Source: Hymenobacter montanus
Lineage (GTDB): Bacteria; Bacteroidota; Bacteroidia; Cytophagales; Hymenobacteraceae
Assembly: GCF_014699115.1 (NCBI RefSeq)
Contig: NZ_JACXAD010000001.1
Span: forward strand, 124,001 to 188,000
DNA length: 64,000 nt
Direction of reading: 5' to 3'
The notes under the pieces were generated by a model that saw nothing but the letters and a program-made list of their open reading frames with translations, was not told where the DNA came from and searched no databases. Positions 61,153 through 64,000 of the stretch are shown here, piece by piece. How positions within the stretch are numbered: the first letter of the stretch is position 1; every line of letters begins with the position of its first letter. A program made the translations under genes and the position numbers.

Positions 61153-62403
61153 ATGCTGCGTTTGCTGTTTGGTATCTGCTTGGGGCTGCTCGTGCCGCTG
61201 CTGGGTAGGGCCCAGGGGCCCGATACAGCGCACGTTGTTCCTCCTATGCAAACGGTGGCGCTCGACTCGGTGGGGGTGCTACCGGCCGCGGTCGACACCA
61301 AAGGCTGGCTGCTGCTGGACAAGGACATTCAGCTGGAGCTGGATGGCGCGGTGCGTAACATCTACAATTTCAAGCACGACCGGGCCGAGAAGCAGTTTCG
61401 CTCCCTGCGGCGGCGCTACCCCAACCACCCCATGGCGTATTTCCTGCTGGGGCTGAACACGTGGTGGAAAATTATGCCCACGCAGTTTCAGACGACGCAG
61501 TACGACAAACTATTTTTCGCGTACATGGACACGGCCATCACCAAGGCGCAAGCGCTTTACGAGGCCGACAATAACAACTACGAGGCCAGCTTCTTTCTGT
61601 CGGCGGCCTACGGATTTGATGCCCGCCTCCACGGGGAGCGCCACGATTGGCGGAAAGCTACGGTGAGTTCCCGGCGCTCGTTGAATTACCTGAAGAAAAG
61701 CCAGGAGGCAAATAGCCTGAGCCCGGAGTTTCAATTCGGCCAAGCCCTCTTTAATTATTACGCGGTCTGGATTGGCGAAAACTACCCGCTGCTGAAGCCC
61801 GTGCTGCTGTTTTTTCCCCGGGGCGACAAGAAGCTGGGCATCCAACAGCTCCGGAACGTCGCGGAGCAGGGCTTTTATACGGCCACGGAGGCGCGGGTCT
61901 TCCTCATGCGCATTCTCAAAAATGAGGAGAACAATGCCGAGGCCGCCCTGCCGGTGGCTCGGGCCTTGGCCGCCAGCTATCCCGACAACGGCTACTTTCA
62001 GCGCTTCTACGCCTTGCTGGCCTACGACCAGGGCGAGTTTACCGACTGCGAGCGGGTGAGCCGGGAGATTCTCGACAAGATCAACAAAGGCATGCCGGGT
62101 TACGAGGGTATTAGTGGGCGCTATGCCAGCTACTTCCTGGGCTACCTGATGCAGAACCGTTACCGCGACAACGCCAAAGCCAAGGATTATTACCAACGGT
62201 GCATTGTGTTCGCGGAGAGTACCGGCGACACCTCCGGGGGGTTCTATCTGTTCGCCAACATGAACCTGGCGCGTTTGGCAGTGAAAGAGAAAGACCTCAC
62301 GGCGGCTAACCGTTATTATGCGGTTGTGCTCGATAAAGCCGAGCATAAATCCGAGCAGTATAAAGAGGCTAGAGCCTATTTGAAAAAGAGTAAGCCGGAC
62401 TGA
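61153..62403 (+). CDS. Exported TPR-repeat protein
   Basis: A 416-residue protein with a signal peptide (MLRLLFGICLGLLVPLLGRA). The mature part is helical and repeat-like (AEKQFRSLRRRYPNHPMAYF; AKDYYQRCIVFAEST; AANRYYAVVLDKAEHKSEQY), consistent with tetratricopeptide repeats. The long open frame upstream is rejected because it lies over the divergent peptidase gene. The function is not recognised; such proteins often scaffold envelope complexes. Five bases separate it from the next gene, so they are likely an operon. Confidence 0.75.
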   Translation: MLRLLFGICLGLLVPLLGRAQGPDTAHVVPPMQTVALDSVGVLPAAVDTKGWLLLDKDIQLELDGAVRNIYNFKHDRAEKQFRSLRRRYPNHPMAYFLLGLNTWWKIMPTQFQTTQYDKLFFAYMDTAITKAQALYEADNNNYEASFFLSAAYGFDARLHGERHDWRKATVSSRRSLNYLKKSQEANSLSPEFQFGQALFNYYAVWIGENYPLLKPVLLFFPRGDKKLGIQQLRNVAEQGFYTATEARVFLMRILKNEENNAEAALPVARALAASYPDNGYFQRFYALLAYDQGEFTDCERVSREILDKINKGMPGYEGISGRYASYFLGYLMQNRYRDNAKAKDYYQRCIVFAESTGDTSGGFYLFANMNLARLAVKEKDLTAANRYYAVVLDKAEHKSEQYKEARAYLKKSKPD

Positions 62404-62408
62404 TCATC

Positions 62409-63770
62409 ATGGAAATTAAAGATCTGTATATAAGCCCCGTTTATTTGATTATCATTTACTTGATAGCTTATGGCGTTCGTTCTTCGGTAACGAACGTGTA
62501 TACTAAAAAATACTTTATCCCGGCGCTATCAGTTAAGCTATTGGGAGCCATTGCCCTCGGCATACTTTATCACACCGTGTATGGTGGGGACACGAATAAT
62601 TATTATCATGAAGCTTCTATTGTTTACCGGGCCTTTGGTGATTCCTTTGCGGCGGGGTGGGAGTTGGTAACTACCGCAGGTGATGTTACTCCAGCCATCA
62701 GCAAATACACCGAACAGATGTGGTGGTTTGGGCGCGGCAGCAACGAGTATTTTGTTACCCGAGTGGCAGGAGTTTTTGCGCTGCTATGCTTCGATACTTA
62801 CACAGTTATCGCGTTGCTATTTGCAGTGGTTACGTTTAGTGGCATGTGGGCCATGTACATGACGTTCGCCAAAATCCGGCCCCATGCTTACAAAGAATTA
62901 GCAACTGCTGTCTTCTTTCTGCCTTCGGTATTCTTCTGGGGTTCGGGCTTACTTAAAGATTCGTTGTGCCTGGGTGCGCTGGGCTGGTTGTTCTACGCTT
63001 TTTACCGAGGGGCCATTGAACGGCGCAACCTTCTGCGGTGCACCACAATGGGTGCCGGCGCAATAGGCGTGATCTTTTCCATGAAGGTTTATATCCTGCT
63101 AGCTTTCGTACCACCGGCGCTGCTCTGGGTTTTTAATGAGAGCATACGGGATATTCGTAGCACGGCCATCCGCTGGTTGCTGAAGCCATTATTTCTAAGC
63201 GTTGGTGGCGTGCTGGCTATCTACTCGTTCTCTCGACTATCCGCTACCGACGCGCGATTTAACCTTGAAAACATCGGCGCTCAAAGCAAGATAACGGCCA
63301 ACTATTTGCAACAGATAAGTAAAGCTGAAAAGGGTTCGGGCTACAACATCGGCGTGCAGGATGGGACGATTGGCGGAATGGTGAAGCTCGCTCCACAGGC
63401 CGTGGTAGTTTCTTTATTCCGTCCATTTTTGTGGGAGGCCCGCAACCCAACCATGGCATTATCCGCCTTGGAATCTGCTTATTTTCTGCTACTCACGCTA
63501 CGCATTCTATGGCGCGTAGGAATAGCTCGAACGTTCAGTACGATTAGCTTAGAGCCGGTGCTGATGCTCTGCTTCGTATTCAGCCTGATTTTTGCCATTT
63601 CGGTAGGGATTTCCAGCGGCAATTTTGGCACCTTGGTTCGGTACAAGATTCCTCTTATGCCCTTCTACCTGAGTGGGCTGTACATATTGCAAAGTATTAC
63701 CATGGCCGCCCGAATGTCAGGTAAACCGCGTCGAGTAACCGGCGTTCCGGCGCTGGCAGTTCGGGCCTAA
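62409..63770 (+). CDS. Multipass membrane protein, probably polysaccharide-related
   Basis: A 453-residue protein with about 10-11 hydrophobic segments spread over its length and a large extracytoplasmic loop after residue 280 that contains LENIGAQSKITANYLQQISK. There is no catalytic motif I can name. The general build resembles Wzy/EpsG-like or O-antigen ligase-like proteins, and a glycosyltransferase gene is adjacent and convergent. DNA is AT-richer than elsewhere, usual for surface polysaccharide genes. It follows the TPR gene by five bases. Confidence 0.7.
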   Translation: MEIKDLYISPVYLIIIYLIAYGVRSSVTNVYTKKYFIPALSVKLLGAIALGILYHTVYGGDTNNYYHEASIVYRAFGDSFAAGWELVTTAGDVTPAISKYTEQMWWFGRGSNEYFVTRVAGVFALLCFDTYTVIALLFAVVTFSGMWAMYMTFAKIRPHAYKELATAVFFLPSVFFWGSGLLKDSLCLGALGWLFYAFYRGAIERRNLLRCTTMGAGAIGVIFSMKVYILLAFVPPALLWVFNESIRDIRSTAIRWLLKPLFLSVGGVLAIYSFSRLSATDARFNLENIGAQSKITANYLQQISKAEKGSGYNIGVQDGTIGGMVKLAPQAVVVSLFRPFLWEARNPTMALSALESAYFLLLTLRILWRVGIARTFSTISLEPVLMLCFVFSLIFAISVGISSGNFGTLVRYKIPLMPFYLSGLYILQSITMAARMSGKPRRVTGVPALAVRA

Positions 63771-64000
63771 GAAAACAACTGCAAGAAATTGGGGGTATTC
63801 GCCCGCACCGAGTAACGCTGCTCGATGGTAGCGCGGGCCGCCTGCCCGAGTTGCTGCCGTAAGCCGGCATCGGCCAGGAGTTGGCGCAAGCTTGCTTCCC
63901 ACTCGGCGGGAGCCGCACACACGTACCCGTTGCGGCCATGTTCCACGACTTCGGTGTTCATGCCCACCGGCGACACCAAGGCGGGGATGCCTAATGCCAT
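63767..64000 (-). CDS. Glycosyltransferase family 4 protein, C-terminal part
   Basis: The last 77 residues of a GT4 glycosyltransferase running off the right edge. GIPALVSPVGMNTEVVEHGR and NGYVCAAPAEWEASLRQLL followed by a helical ATIEQRYSV are the typical C-terminal Rossmann end, which binds the nucleotide sugar. Its stop overlaps the stop of the membrane protein gene by four bases (convergent). It is probably part of a polysaccharide or glycoprotein synthesis locus. Confidence 0.88.
   Translation of the reverse strand: MALGIPALVSPVGMNTEVVEHGRNGYVCAAPAEWEASLRQLLADAGLRQQLGQAARATIEQRYSVRANTPNFLQLFS

Noticed and set aside
1..64000. CRISPR array, rRNA, tRNA, integrase or transposase genes
   Set aside because: I looked for regular spaced repeats, T-loop sequences such as GTTCGAATC, and transposase or integrase motifs, and saw none. 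tRNA absence was judged by eye only and should be confirmed with a covariance search.

Overview
The window looks like a chromosomal segment of a GC-rich member of the Bacteroidota, most likely Hymenobacter or a close relative in Cytophagales. The signs are a conserved bamD-rpoZ-coaC-coaB-porD-recN cluster with a type IX secretion factor, bacillithiol-type BshA, GH97 and GH3-beta-lactamase enzymes, tandem rhomboids beside mutL, and Bacteroidota promoters of the form TTG-N19-TAnnTTTG. No rRNA, tRNA, CRISPR array, transposase or phage structural gene other than the contractile-system genes was recognised.

Region 1 (1-9690) is the end of an extracellular contractile injection system (eCIS) locus. 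It holds the C-terminus of the tape-measure protein, two large DUF4157 (eCIS core domain) cargo proteins that share an almost identical N-terminus but have different AT-richer C-terminal domains, a translationally coupled small protein after the first cargo (possible immunity protein), a decayed gene piece between the copies, and the eCIS-type AAA ATPase. The second cargo ends in a predicted zinc-dependent nucleic-acid deaminase (HAE plus PCxxxC). The first ends in a possible His-Me/HNH-like nuclease. This is the most interesting part of the window.

Region 2 (9785-14587) holds a methyltransferase, three short-chain dehydrogenases and a lipoprotein, with operator-like dyads and strong hairpins between them.

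Region 3 (15313-31000) is housekeeping: fabI, recN, porD, a split coaB/coaC pair, rpoZ, bamD, an OstA-like LPS transport protein, tilS, mdh, two rhomboid proteases and mutL. The gaps of the recN-bamD operon are filled by tandem-unit palindromes that reach into the coding ends of coaC and coaB.

Region 4 (30998-50114) mixes cell-wall and sugar enzymes (GH3-beta-lactamase, GH97), bshA, an A-type Fe-S carrier, a cupin, a penicillin-acylase remnant, an orphan antitoxin-like gene, an ABM-SDR-ECF sigma operon, a ChaN protein, a NatAB-like ABC exporter and a second ECF sigma with a likely membrane anti-sigma partner.

Region 5 (50376-64000) holds dnaJ-grpE, a divergent Hpt/LytTR signalling pair, obg, adk, hpt, a potassium-dependent-type membrane pyrophosphatase, an M42-like peptidase, a TPR protein and the edge of a surface polysaccharide locus (multipass membrane protein and partial glycosyltransferase).
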